From: Fimbriimonas planktonicus
GTDB taxonomy: Bacteria; Armatimonadota; Fimbriimonadia; Fimbriimonadales; Fimbriimonadaceae
Assembly (NCBI GenBank): GCA_965234685.1
Contig: OZ248539.1
Span: 2,666,001-2,730,000 of the forward strand
Direction: 5' to 3'
Length of the DNA: 64,000 bases
A model generated the notes under the pieces. It was not told where the DNA came from and did not search any database. It saw only the letters and a program-made list of their open reading frames with translations. Shown here one piece after another: positions 1-8,032 of the stretch; within the stretch, counting starts at the first letter, position 1; each line of letters begins with the position of its first letter. A program made the translations under genes and the position numbers.

Positions 1-885
1 GTCAAGGTTGGCATCCGCTGCTGCTTGTCGTCGCTTCATTTCGTCGACAAACAAACGCCTTGCCGTGCCAATCTCTCGTCGAAGGGCCTCGACTTCTGGT
101 GCCTTGTCACCATATTTTGTGAGTGCGACCTGAAGATCATATTCAAGCTGCACGACTCTGTTGCGGTAGGTTTCGCGCGCTGGGTCACCCGTTGGCATGT
201 TTGGAGCCGCCGAGGTCACGCGCTTGATGTAGCCTTCTGCACTCTCGATCTTCTTTCGAACTGCGCCGAGCTCGATATCGATCTGCTTCAAACGCCGAAC
301 GTAATTAAAGTTGACGAGGGGACTCGCCGTGTCGGGCACGGTTTCAAACTGTTCCTGTACCTTACGGAACTCCTCTTCGAGCGACGCCAGCTCGGCCTCT
401 TCGCGCTCCAATGTCTGCTGAAGTAGTCCGGTCTGCTGGTCTCCAAGCGAAAGGCTCAGCTTTCCAGAAAGCGTCCGCAACTCGTTGAGCGCAAGTTCAA
501 CTACCTTCTTGCTTTGCTCTTTCTTTCGAGTAGTCGCAACAATTACCAACTGCCCGAACTCCGCATCTTCGCGATAGTCCAAGAGACCACGAAGATCTTG
601 CGTCGAGATGCCGCTGCCTTTGCTTACGGCTTGCATCACCGGAAGGCTTTCACCGACGCCTTGAAGAACGGTCAGGGGCGAAGCTTGACCCTGGAAGGTC
701 GGTGGAGCATCGGCACCTGGAACCACCGGCGTGACGATTACGGCAGTTGCGCGGTACTGGCTTGGCATCAGGAAGGCCACACCCAGAACAATCGCGGTGA
801 ACAAAGCGGCGAGCAGAATCACCCGAATGATGTTCTTTCCGAGGAACTCTAAATACGGCCGCAGGTTAATTTCGTCGTTCGTCAT
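1..885 (-). CDS. Wzz-like polysaccharide chain-length/co-polymerase protein, 3' end beyond window
   Basis: The frame is open from an ATG at 885 to the window edge (295 codons seen, C-terminus missing). Residues about 18-42 form a membrane segment with the PYLEFLGKN lead-in, followed by a periplasmic beta region (QYRATAVIVTP) and a long Glu/Lys/Arg-rich coiled coil from about residue 140. This is the architecture of Wzz/BexD-type polysaccharide co-polymerases, which set O-antigen or capsule chain length in the inner membrane. The missing part should hold the second membrane helix and, in some members, a tyrosine-kinase domain. It lies 51 bases downstream of an epimerase gene on the same strand, which supports a surface-polysaccharide role. 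Confidence 0.8.
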   Translation of the reverse strand, partial: MTNDEINLRPYLEFLGKNIIRVILLAALFTAIVLGVAFLMPSQYRATAVIVTPVVPGADAPPTFQGQASPLTVLQGVGESLPVMQAVSKGSGISTQDLRGLLDYREDAEFGQLVIVATTRKKEQSKKVVELALNELRTLSGKLSLSLGDQQTGLLQQTLEREEAELASLEEEFRKVQEQFETVPDTASPLVNFNYVRRLKQIDIELGAVRKKIESAEGYIKRVTSAAPNMPTGDPARETYRNRVVQLEYDLQVALTKYGDKAPEVEALRREIGTARRLFVDEMKRRQAAADANLD

Positions 886-936
886 CCAAACCCCGGCTTA
901 GTACCGCTCTAGTCGAAAAATCATACCAGAGTGAAC

Positions 937-1866
937 CTAACGCGTCTCGAGAGAACTCACCAATCGAGCTAGGCCGATGGAAAGCGGGGTCATGGGTGAA
1001 TCCCAGAGACTTCGCATGCGCCCAACATTTGCCCGCGAGATCATGATGTCGCCTGCCCTTGGCTCGCCAAACGTCACTTCAGCGCGGATGCCTAGAATGC
1101 CTTCAAGCTCTTCCACCAGGTCACGTAGGGTCACTGAGGTTCCAGTACCAACGTTCATCAGGTCAGGAACTTCATTCTTCGGGACGAGACTGGTGATGAA
1201 AGCCGCCAGGTCTCGCACGTACACAAAGTCCCGCGACTGGTAGCCATCGCCAAAAATCGAAATTCCCTGGCCCGCCTTGAGACGGTTCACAAAGATGCTG
1301 ATCACGCCGCTGTAGGCCGAGTTCGGATCTTGCCTTTCGCCGTAGATATTGAAGAAGCGAAGCGCCGTACCGTGAATCCCATAAAGGCGCCCGTAGGCCC
1401 GTAACAAGAACTCGCCGGACATCTTATCGAGCCCGTACGGCGAGGAAGGATCGGGCATGTCGGTCTCAAGATGCGGTTCCGGATTGTTTGCCGTGTAGGT
1501 CGCCGCGGAGCTGGCATAAACGATGCGCTTCACTTCGCTCGCCCGCATGGCTTCGAGGACGTTGAGCGTGCCGACGTAATTTGCCTGGTGAGTTTCTAGC
1601 GGAAACTCCACCGACTTCGCGACAGACGGTTCGGCAGCAAGGTGCACAACGGCAGCAACGCCCGCCATCGCTCCAGCGATCGATTTCGGATCACAGATGT
1701 CGCCTTCGACAAACTCGAACGGCCCCTCAAGGTGACTCAAGTTGCTCAGTTTTCCGGAAGAAAGATTGTCCAGAATCCGAACGGAAAAGCCAGAGGCAAG
1801 CAACGTTTCAACGACGTGCGATCCTATGAACCCCGCGCCACCGGTAACCAAAACAAGTTGAGACAC
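937..1866 (-). CDS. NAD-dependent sugar-nucleotide epimerase (UDP-glucose 4-epimerase type)
   Basis: A 309-residue extended short-chain dehydrogenase. The dinucleotide-binding loop GGAGFIG is at residues 9-15 and the catalytic set is Ser120, Tyr144 and Lys148 (YGLDK). The full-length Rossmann plus sugar-binding fold matches GalE/WbpP-type enzymes, which interconvert UDP-hexoses for polysaccharide synthesis; the exact substrate cannot be read from sequence. The start is GTG at 1866. A TAACCT hexamer ends 5 bases before it, so the mRNA may be leaderless. Its promoter region is shared with the divergent TatD gene (39 bases between starts), and it probably forms an operon with the downstream Wzz-like gene. 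Confidence 0.88.
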   Translation of the reverse strand: MSQLVLVTGGAGFIGSHVVETLLASGFSVRILDNLSSGKLSNLSHLEGPFEFVEGDICDPKSIAGAMAGVAAVVHLAAEPSVAKSVEFPLETHQANYVGTLNVLEAMRASEVKRIVYASSAATYTANNPEPHLETDMPDPSSPYGLDKMSGEFLLRAYGRLYGIHGTALRFFNIYGERQDPNSAYSGVISIFVNRLKAGQGISIFGDGYQSRDFVYVRDLAAFITSLVPKNEVPDLMNVGTGTSVTLRDLVEELEGILGIRAEVTFGEPRAGDIMISRANVGRMRSLWDSPMTPLSIGLARLVSSLETR

Positions 1867-1871
1867 GCCTT

Positions 1872-1877
1872 AGGTTA
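1872..1877 (-). promoter_or_regulatory. -10-like hexamer abutting the epimerase start
   Basis: Read on the minus strand this is TAACCT, followed by AAGGC and the GTG start. It fits the TANNNT-next-to-start pattern seen at many genes here. The AAGG could also act as a weak ribosome site, so leaderless initiation is an inference. Confidence 0.45.
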
Positions 1878-1904
1878 CCGCTGGCGTAAGCTATCCGCAA
1901 GCCG

Positions 1905-2681
1905 ATGACCTTGATCGACACGCATTGTCACCTGCACTCCGCCCATGAGTTTTTCCCCGATCCGGATGCCGAACTTCAGCGGGTCCGGGACGCAGGAGTC
2001 AAAACCATCATCGCCATTGGAACCGATCCCAGTGATTGGCAGCGCGCTCTGGACTTTAGTGATCGACATTCCGGAGTTTTTGTCGCCTTGGGCTGGCATC
2101 CAACGCACGTTTCGCACTTCGAATTAAGCCAAGTGTCAGAGCTCAGAGCCCGGCTCGCGCATCCGAACGTGGTTGCCCTTGGCGAGATCGGTTTGGACTT
2201 TCATTGGGACTACACCACGCCAGACCAGCAGATGGCGGCCCTCATCCCGCAACTAGACCTTGCTGCCGAGCTCGACCTGCCGGTGGTGTTTCACGCCCGA
2301 AAGGCAACCGGAGCGCTACTGGACGTCTTAGAAGCTCGGTCCGCGCATCCGTACCTGTTTCATTGCTTCGCAGGCGATGAGTCGGACGTCGAGCGAGGGG
2401 TCGCACTTGGCGCCTATTTCGGCGTGGACGGTCCCGTGACTTACAAGAAATCGGAGGATTATCGACAGTTGATCAAGCGAATTCCGCTGGATCGGCTGGT
2501 TCTAGAAACCGATAGCCCGTACTTATCACCAGAACCCGTGCGGAGTAAGCCAAATTCGCCCGCTAACTTGCCGCTCATCAACGCAAAGATGGCCGCTCTC
2601 TTCGATCTTTCGATCGAAGACGCGGCCAAGCAGTTCACGGACAACGCCGTGCGATTCTTTAGGCTAGAAAGCCGCGCTTGA
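1905..2681 (+). CDS. tatD: TatD family metal-dependent hydrolase
   Basis: A 258-residue TIM-barrel metallohydrolase of normal TatD length. Metal ligands are visible in order: DTHCH (His7, His9), the Glu of GEIGLDF, the His of VFHAR, the His of FHCFAG and the Asp of ETDSPYLSPE. TatD proteins are 3'-5' DNases/exonucleases linked to DNA repair and quality control. ATG 1905 places the DTHCH motif at the usual position; TAAGCT lies 12 bases upstream. Its last 23 bases overlap the end of the convergent sigma-factor gene. Confidence 0.93.
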   Translation: MTLIDTHCHLHSAHEFFPDPDAELQRVRDAGVKTIIAIGTDPSDWQRALDFSDRHSGVFVALGWHPTHVSHFELSQVSELRARLAHPNVVALGEIGLDFHWDYTTPDQQMAALIPQLDLAAELDLPVVFHARKATGALLDVLEARSAHPYLFHCFAGDESDVERGVALGAYFGVDGPVTYKKSEDYRQLIKRIPLDRLVLETDSPYLSPEPVRSKPNSPANLPLINAKMAALFDLSIEDAAKQFTDNAVRFFRLESRA

Positions 2682-3246
2682 TCACGATGTCGCGGAGCAA
2701 TCGGCGACCTCGGTGAATTCGGCTTCGGACGGTGCCGATCGTCGTGCGCTGAACGTCCGCAATTTCGGAGTAACTCAGACCTTCGAGGTCACACATCACG
2801 ATCGCGGTTCGGTAGACCTCCGGGAGTTCTGCAAGAGAGGCATGCAACTCGGATCGAAACTCGTCCGCAAGCAACTCTTGGTCCGGGGTCGGAGCGGAGT
2901 CTGCAATCGGCAGTTCCTGTACTTCCCCGTCCGATGGCGAGATCATGGAGTTCAGAGAGTCTGCCTTTCGAATCGGGTTCTCGCGTCGGAGGGAATCTAG
3001 ATATGCGCGCTGCATGATGCGAAGGAGCCAGTTGAGGAATGGGCGGCCGGCGATGTAGCTGTCATATCCCTTCCATGCCTTCACGAACGTTTCCTGCATC
3101 AAATCTTCGGCGTCCGATGGGTTTCGGGTCAGCTGAAGGGCCATGGTGTAGGCGCGGCGCCGGGTCTCAGAAACTTTTTGCTGGAACTGACGCAGGTCAC
3201 TTTCTGTTCGAGCCTCGGCTGATATGTTTTCGATCAATGTTTCCAT
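2659..3246 (-). CDS. ECF-type RNA polymerase sigma factor
   Basis: 195 residues with both ECF sigma domains. Region 2 is at about residues 30-100 (SDAEDLMQETFVKAWKGY) and region 4 at about 135-190, ending in a helix-turn-helix with the recognition sequence TTIGTVRSRIHRGR. A linker with acidic and Pro residues separates them. Unlike many genes here it has a clear ribosome site (GAGGAG about 10 bases before ATG 3246), so its mRNA has a leader. No anti-sigma gene is adjacent, so the inducing signal is unknown. An inverted repeat 50 bases upstream may be an operator. Confidence 0.92.
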   Translation of the reverse strand: METLIENISAEARTESDLRQFQQKVSETRRRAYTMALQLTRNPSDAEDLMQETFVKAWKGYDSYIAGRPFLNWLLRIMQRAYLDSLRRENPIRKADSLNSMISPSDGEVQELPIADSAPTPDQELLADEFRSELHASLAELPEVYRTAIVMCDLEGLSYSEIADVQRTTIGTVRSRIHRGRRLLRDIVIKRGFLA

Positions 3247-3295
3247 TTATTGCGCTCCTCAGCCAAGAATCCCTCAATTCTTGCCGTGTGATGTT

Positions 3296-3309
3296 AATGA
3301 TACATCATT
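3296..3309. promoter_or_regulatory. Inverted repeat upstream of the sigma-factor gene
   Basis: AATGAT-AC-ATCATT is a perfect 6-base inverted repeat with a 2-base centre, about 50 bases before the sigma start. On the minus strand it contains TATCAT, a possible -10 element. It may be an operator over the promoter. No binding protein is implied by sequence alone. Confidence 0.3.
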
Positions 3310-3403
3310 CATGAGTAATAGGCAAGGGCCCACACAAAACAGAAATTTTTGAAAAGGACGCGAACAAGGAAGGGATAAGGGAGTTCTAACATCTACCACT
3401 TCA

Positions 3404-3769
3404 ATGAATTTCGTTGTCGTTTCCAAGGACGCTGAGGTCATCAAGGCCGCTCGGGAAGGCTTTCACCCGTCGGATGTTTGCCAAACCTTCGAGGATTGGC
3501 GTCTGGCGTTACAAGCATGCGGTCGAGCCGACATGCTTTTCGTCGACTTAATTTCGACTTTGATAGAACCCAACCGAATTGCTGGATACGAAATGTTCGC
3601 CAACGCGAAAATGTCTGATCCCACTTGCCTCAAGGTGCCGCTCGTGATCATCAGTCCCGAACCAGACTACGATCTGGACTACATGGTGGGTTGGCCCGAT
3701 TTCGTCTTCGGCCACATTCAGCGCCCGGTCTCGTTCAAGCACTTCCGTCGCGCTTCAACTTGGGTCTGA
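3404..3769 (+). CDS. Degenerate receiver-domain (CheY-like) protein
   Basis: 121 residues, the size of a stand-alone receiver domain. The strand pattern fits CheY: an initial beta strand (NFVVVSKD), the phospho-acceptor candidate Asp48 in MLFVDLI, Ser84 in VIISPEP and a final strand ending in QRPVSF. The conserved Lys of the KP motif is Arg107 and only one acidic residue (Asp9) remains in the acid pocket. Phosphorylation may therefore be weak or lost. No kinase or output gene is adjacent. TAACAT lies 11 bases before the ATG. Confidence 0.55.
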   Translation: MNFVVVSKDAEVIKAAREGFHPSDVCQTFEDWRLALQACGRADMLFVDLISTLIEPNRIAGYEMFANAKMSDPTCLKVPLVIISPEPDYDLDYMVGWPDFVFGHIQRPVSFKHFRRASTWV

Positions 3770-3773
3770 CGTT

Positions 3774-4658
3774 TTAGGCGACGTGCGCGTGGGAGCGCGG
3801 ATGCGCCTTCTCCACCGCATCTCGCAACCGCTCAACGCTGACGTGGGTGTAGATCTGCGTTGTCGAGACGCTTTCGTGACCCAAAAGCTGCTGAACCGCC
3901 TTCAGATCCGCCCCGCCGTCCAGCAGGTGCGTGGCAAAGCTGTGCCGTAACGTATGCGGGGAAATCGTATCCGGTAGCCCCGCTCCCTTTGCCCATCGCT
4001 TAATCACGTTTTGGACGGTCCGAGTGGTCAACCGCTTGCCACTGGGTCCGGTGAAGAACGCCTGGTTTCCGGCGCCACGCGGCGTGATGCGCTCTTCCTT
4101 CGCGTACCGCTGAAGGGAACTCGCGCATGTTTTGCCAAACAAAGTCATTCGATCTTTATTGCCCTTACCGCGAACGCGGACCATGCATTGATCGAAGTCA
4201 AGGTCGGACTCATCAATCGACACGGCTTCCGACACGCGCAAGCCTGCAGAGTAGATCAACTCCAAAATGGCTCGGTCACGCAACGGTGAGTCTCCGGACG
4301 GCATCTGGTCGAGCAGATTTGCGGCTTGCTCTTGGCTCAATGCTTTCGGCAGGTTCCGTCGCTTGATCGGAGCTTCGAGAGCTTCCGTCGGATCGGATTC
4401 AAGCATTCCGACCAGCTTTAGGTACTTCACAAAACTTCGGAGTGAGCTCAATTTTCGCGCTCGGGTGACTGGGGTTATCCCAAACTCGCGAAGGTATCCG
4501 CGCAAGGCAATCGGCGTTAAGCCGGCAACATTGCTCACTCGACTCGAAAGTTGCGCTAGATCGGCCCCGTAAGAACGAACGGTGTGGGGAGATCTTCGAA
4601 CGGTGAGTTGATCCAAGTACCCCTGGATCAACCCGTGAAGCTCGTTCGTGTAAACCAC
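3774..4658 (-). CDS. xerC: Tyrosine recombinase, XerC/XerD family
   Basis: 294 residues with an N-terminal SAM-like core-binding domain (1-95) and a C-terminal catalytic domain. All six active-site residues are present: Arg141, Lys165, His235, Arg238, His261 and the nucleophile Tyr270. Length and sequence match the housekeeping Xer recombinases that resolve chromosome dimers at dif, rather than phage integrases. It starts with GTG 15 bases after fabF on the same strand and so is probably read through from the fatty-acid operon. XerC versus XerD cannot be decided here; this genome may use only one. Confidence 0.9.
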   Translation of the reverse strand: MVYTNELHGLIQGYLDQLTVRRSPHTVRSYGADLAQLSSRVSNVAGLTPIALRGYLREFGITPVTRARKLSSLRSFVKYLKLVGMLESDPTEALEAPIKRRNLPKALSQEQAANLLDQMPSGDSPLRDRAILELIYSAGLRVSEAVSIDESDLDFDQCMVRVRGKGNKDRMTLFGKTCASSLQRYAKEERITPRGAGNQAFFTGPSGKRLTTRTVQNVIKRWAKGAGLPDTISPHTLRHSFATHLLDGGADLKAVQQLLGHESVSTTQIYTHVSVERLRDAVEKAHPRSHAHVA

Positions 4659-4673
4659 GAATCAATGGTTGGC

Positions 4674-5927
4674 TCAAACTCGCTTAAGTAACAGCGAAAC
4701 GTTGTGCCCGCCAAATCCGAACGAATTGTTCAGGGCGTACTCAATCGGAAGTTCACGCATCACGTTCGGAACGTAGTCCAGATCGCATGCCGGATCGGGC
4801 GTTTCGTAGTTGATCGTCGGTGGCACTTTCTGGTCTCGAATCGCCAGAGCGCAAACCATCGACTCAATCGCACCCGCTGCACCGAGCGTGTGACCCGTCA
4901 TGCTCTTCGTCGAGCTGATCGCTACTTTGTGGGCGTGATCGCCAAAGGCGCCTTTGATGGCCAGCGTCTCTGCTGGATCACCAATAGGAGTACTTGTTCC
5001 GTGGGCATTGATGTAATCAACGCGATGCGGAGAAACTCCGGCTCGGTCCAGTGCGCGAAGCATCGCATTGCGAGCGCCGCGACCTTCGGGATGAACACCG
5101 GTGATGTGATATGCATCGGCGGTCATGCCGTATCCGACAATCTCCGCGTAAATCTTTGCTCCGCGGGCAATGGCATGCTCAAGTTCCTCAAGAACCATCA
5201 CTCCCGCTGCCTCGCCCATTACAAATCCATCCCGATCAAGATCGAACGGCCGACTTGCCCGCTGAGGCTCGTCGTTTCGAGTGGACATGGCACGGGCAGC
5301 ACAGAATGCAGCAACGCCGATGTCGTTGATTGGGGCTTCAACCCCTCCGGCCAGCATCATCCTGGCGTCGCCACGCTTGATAACGTGATAAGCATCGCCG
5401 ATGGAGTTTGCGCCGGTGGAGCAAGCCGTGACAGCCGCCACGTTAGGACCACGAAGGTCGTTCAAGATGGAAACCATGCCGCCCGGCATGTTCGCGATCA
5501 TGTAAGGAACCCAGAACGGGCTCACTTTGCTCGGGCCGCGCTCATACATGATGCGCGTGTTCTCGTGCATCACGTTCAGCCCACCGATGCCGGAACCAAT
5601 AAACACGCCGAACTCATCTTTCAGCTCGTCAGTGAGCTTGATTGTTGAGTCGTCTAAGGCAAGACGTGCTGCCGCAACGGTCATTGCGATGGCACGGTCT
5701 ACACGCCGTGCGTCTTTTCGGTCCAGCCAATCTTCGGCTTGGAAGTCTAAAACCTCAGCGGCAATTTTCGTGGGAAAAGGTTCCGGATCAATAAGCGAAA
5801 TTCGATGAACTCCGCTTACGCCGTCAAGACAATTCTGCCAAAACTTTTCCACGCCAATTCCAAGCGGGGTGACGGCACCTAGACCAGTAATCACCACCCT
5901 GCCGGAATTGACGGACTCAGGCCTCAT
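4674..5927 (-). CDS. fabF: Beta-ketoacyl-ACP synthase II
   Basis: 417 residues, the usual FabF length. The catalytic Cys169 sits in VTACSTGA, and the two active-site histidines are in NAHGTSTP and GHTLGAAG. It elongates acyl-ACP with malonyl-ACP in type II fatty-acid synthesis. Its ATG overlaps the acpP stop by four bases (ATGA), showing translational coupling in the fabD-fabG-acpP-fabF operon. Confidence 0.97.
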   Translation of the reverse strand: MRPESVNSGRVVITGLGAVTPLGIGVEKFWQNCLDGVSGVHRISLIDPEPFPTKIAAEVLDFQAEDWLDRKDARRVDRAIAMTVAAARLALDDSTIKLTDELKDEFGVFIGSGIGGLNVMHENTRIMYERGPSKVSPFWVPYMIANMPGGMVSILNDLRGPNVAAVTACSTGANSIGDAYHVIKRGDARMMLAGGVEAPINDIGVAAFCAARAMSTRNDEPQRASRPFDLDRDGFVMGEAAGVMVLEELEHAIARGAKIYAEIVGYGMTADAYHITGVHPEGRGARNAMLRALDRAGVSPHRVDYINAHGTSTPIGDPAETLAIKGAFGDHAHKVAISSTKSMTGHTLGAAGAIESMVCALAIRDQKVPPTINYETPDPACDLDYVPNVMRELPIEYALNNSFGFGGHNVSLLLKRV

Positions 5928-6166
5928 TTGGGCAGCTTTTTTTCGATGTACTCAACCGCGGCGCCGACGGTCTTGATCTCGCCAACTTCGTCATCTGGGA
6001 TCTCGATGCCGAACTCGTCCTCCAGGGCCATTACCAATTCGACAACGTCAAGGGAATCGGCTCCAAGATCGTCCTGGAACGAAGATGATTCGAGAACCTC
6101 TTCTTCCTTGACGCTCAGTTCCTCAACCGTTACTTTTCTTACTCTGCTTAGAATGTCCTCGGACAT
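5924..6166 (-). CDS. acpP: Acyl carrier protein
   Basis: An 80-residue acidic helical protein with the phosphopantetheine-attachment motif GADSLD (Ser38). It carries growing acyl chains for the neighbouring Fab enzymes. It lies between fabG (52 bases upstream) and fabF (4-base overlap). TATCTT ends 9 bases before the ATG, which suggests an extra internal promoter that could raise AcpP above the other operon products. Confidence 0.97.
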   Translation of the reverse strand: MSEDILSRVRKVTVEELSVKEEEVLESSSFQDDLGADSLDVVELVMALEDEFGIEIPDDEVGEIKTVGAAVEYIEKKLPK

Positions 6167-6218
6167 AACTTTCGGAAGATACCCCGGCTAGCCGCGTTCT
6201 GCGCGGGCATTTTGGTGT

Positions 6219-6944
6219 TTAGAGGGTTAAACCGCCATCAACCGTGATCGTTTGACCGGTGATGTATCCCGAATTTTGGCTCGCTAAGAACAGTACGGCC
6301 GGTGAAATGTCGGCTGGCGTGCCTAGTCGGGCGATCGGCGCCGTCTTTTCGACCATCTGCTTAAAATCTTCAGAAAGTCCGGAGGTCATGTCCGTTTCGA
6401 TGAAGCCCGGTGCCACGGCATTGCACGTGATTCCCCGCGATCCCAGCTCCTTTGCCACTGATTTCGTGAGTCCGAACAGGCCCGCTTTTGCCGCGGCATA
6501 GTTTGCCTGGCCCGCCGCGCCGCCTTGGCCAACAACGCTGCTGATGTTGATGATCCGCCCGTAACGGGCCTTCATCATCGACTTAGCGACGGCCTTGGTG
6601 CACAGGAAGGCGCCCTTGAGGTTGACCGCAATAACGCGATCCCAATCATCTTCCTTCATTCGGATCAGCAAAGTGTCCCGGGTGATGCCCGCGTTGTTCA
6701 CCAAAACGCTTGGCGTCCCAAGCTGAGCCGTGACGGCCTCGAACAGCGCCTCAACCGATTCCTGGTTTGAGACGTCCGCCGCGAACGCAACCCCGCCAAT
6801 CGCTTCGGCGGTGCCACTCGCTCCCTCAATCGTGGTGGCGACGCAGGCAACCTTGGCACCTTCCGCCGCGAACGCCTCGGCAATCGATCGCCCGATTCCG
6901 CGGCTCGCTCCGGTCACCACAACGACTTGATCCTGAAACTGCAT
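6219..6944 (-). CDS. fabG: 3-oxoacyl-ACP reductase
   Basis: A 241-residue short-chain dehydrogenase. The cofactor loop TGASRGIG is at residues 11-18, NNAG follows, and the catalytic Ser/Tyr/Lys are in ISSVVG and NYAAAKAG. The C-terminus ITVDGGL is typical of FabG. It performs the NADPH-dependent reduction step of fatty-acid elongation. It sits 15 bases after fabD in the same operon. Confidence 0.95.
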   Translation of the reverse strand: MQFQDQVVVVTGASRGIGRSIAEAFAAEGAKVACVATTIEGASGTAEAIGGVAFAADVSNQESVEALFEAVTAQLGTPSVLVNNAGITRDTLLIRMKEDDWDRVIAVNLKGAFLCTKAVAKSMMKARYGRIINISSVVGQGGAAGQANYAAAKAGLFGLTKSVAKELGSRGITCNAVAPGFIETDMTSGLSEDFKQMVEKTAPIARLGTPADISPAVLFLASQNSGYITGQTITVDGGLTL

Positions 6945-6959
6945 CGCCGTAGTAAACCC

Positions 6960-7826
6960 CTAGCCAAAGGCGCGCGATGAAACGGCCCGATCAATTCGCT
7001 TGATCAATCCGCCAAGCACTTCTCCGCCGCCAAGTTCGACAAACTCGGTCACTCCCTGCGAGATCATGAATTGCACCGATTCCGTCCAACGAACCGGACT
7101 GACAAGTTGCTGTTCCAAAATCGAGGCCCAGTTGTCGCTTTGTACGGCTGCGGTCACGTTCGCTACAACGGGAACGTTTCCTCCCGCAAACTCAACCGCA
7201 TCGAGCGCCTCGCGCATTCGAACTGCGGCCCCGGCCATCAGAGGGCTGTGGAAAGCCCCGCTGACGTTTAGGGGCAGAACCCGCTTGGCTCCGGCTTCGG
7301 AAGCTTTCTCACTGGCAAGTTTCACGGCTTCTACTTCTCCGCTAATCACAAGCTGTCCGGGACAATTGTCGTTGGCGATCACAACAACGCCGCTCACCGA
7401 CTCGCAAACCGCGGTGAGAGGTTCGCGATCCAAGCCGAGCACCGCCGCCATGGTTCCGGGAGCCAAGAGCCCGGCCGATGCCATGAGCTCGCCTCGACGC
7501 TGAACAAGCTTTGCCCCATCTTCCACGGTCAGCAGACCGGCACAAACGAGCGCCGCATATTCCCCGACCGAATGGCCAGCGGCGAACTGGAACTCTTCTT
7601 CCTGAGCGAAGAACGCCGCGACCGAGGTGACAAACAAAGCCAACTGTGCGTTCTGGGTTTGGCGCAAATCTTCATCGGAAAGCTCCCAGCAGACTGCCCT
7701 CAGGTCCTTACCGGTTGCGCTCGACGCACGATCAAAAACGCTCGCGGCAGCGTCGTTTGAGGTGGCTAGGGCCTGGCCCATGCCCGGTTTTTGCGACCCC
7801 TGTCCAGGGAAAATCATTGCTTTCAT
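6960..7826 (-). CDS. fabD: Malonyl-CoA:ACP transacylase
   Basis: 288 residues. The N-terminal FPGQGSQ and the nucleophile elbow GHSVGEY (Ser86) define FabD; the catalytic His is in GAFHSPLM. It loads malonate onto AcpP. It is first in the fab operon. No fabH precedes it, so chain initiation must be encoded elsewhere. TAGGCT ends 6 bases before the ATG with AAGGGC between, so the operon mRNA may be leaderless or very short-leadered. Confidence 0.95.
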   Translation of the reverse strand: MKAMIFPGQGSQKPGMGQALATSNDAAASVFDRASSATGKDLRAVCWELSDEDLRQTQNAQLALFVTSVAAFFAQEEEFQFAAGHSVGEYAALVCAGLLTVEDGAKLVQRRGELMASAGLLAPGTMAAVLGLDREPLTAVCESVSGVVVIANDNCPGQLVISGEVEAVKLASEKASEAGAKRVLPLNVSGAFHSPLMAGAAVRMREALDAVEFAGGNVPVVANVTAAVQSDNWASILEQQLVSPVRWTESVQFMISQGVTEFVELGGGEVLGGLIKRIDRAVSSRAFG

Positions 7827-8032
7827 GCCCTTAGCCTACCGACTGAAGGTCCTATTCTTGGGGCCAGATCCCGTGACATAATTTGGACTGTTTGATGAAA
7901 AGAGCCTTCCCTTTCACCTAGCGTAGCGGTCCCGTCGGCGCCCGCAAACACGCTGACTCGCTACTCTCGCGCACTTGCCGATCCCGCTGCGCACCGTGAA
8001 AACCCATGTTCCACCTGGAACGGAAGTGACTC

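Noticed and set aside
4704..5648. 314-codon frame opposite fabF
   Set aside because: fabF has all catalytic residues and is in a coupled operon; the opposite frame shows no domain.
8001..8032. TTCCA-CC-TGGAA inverted repeat before the MFS gene as an operator
   Set aside because: A 5-base stem is too short to separate from chance without conservation data.
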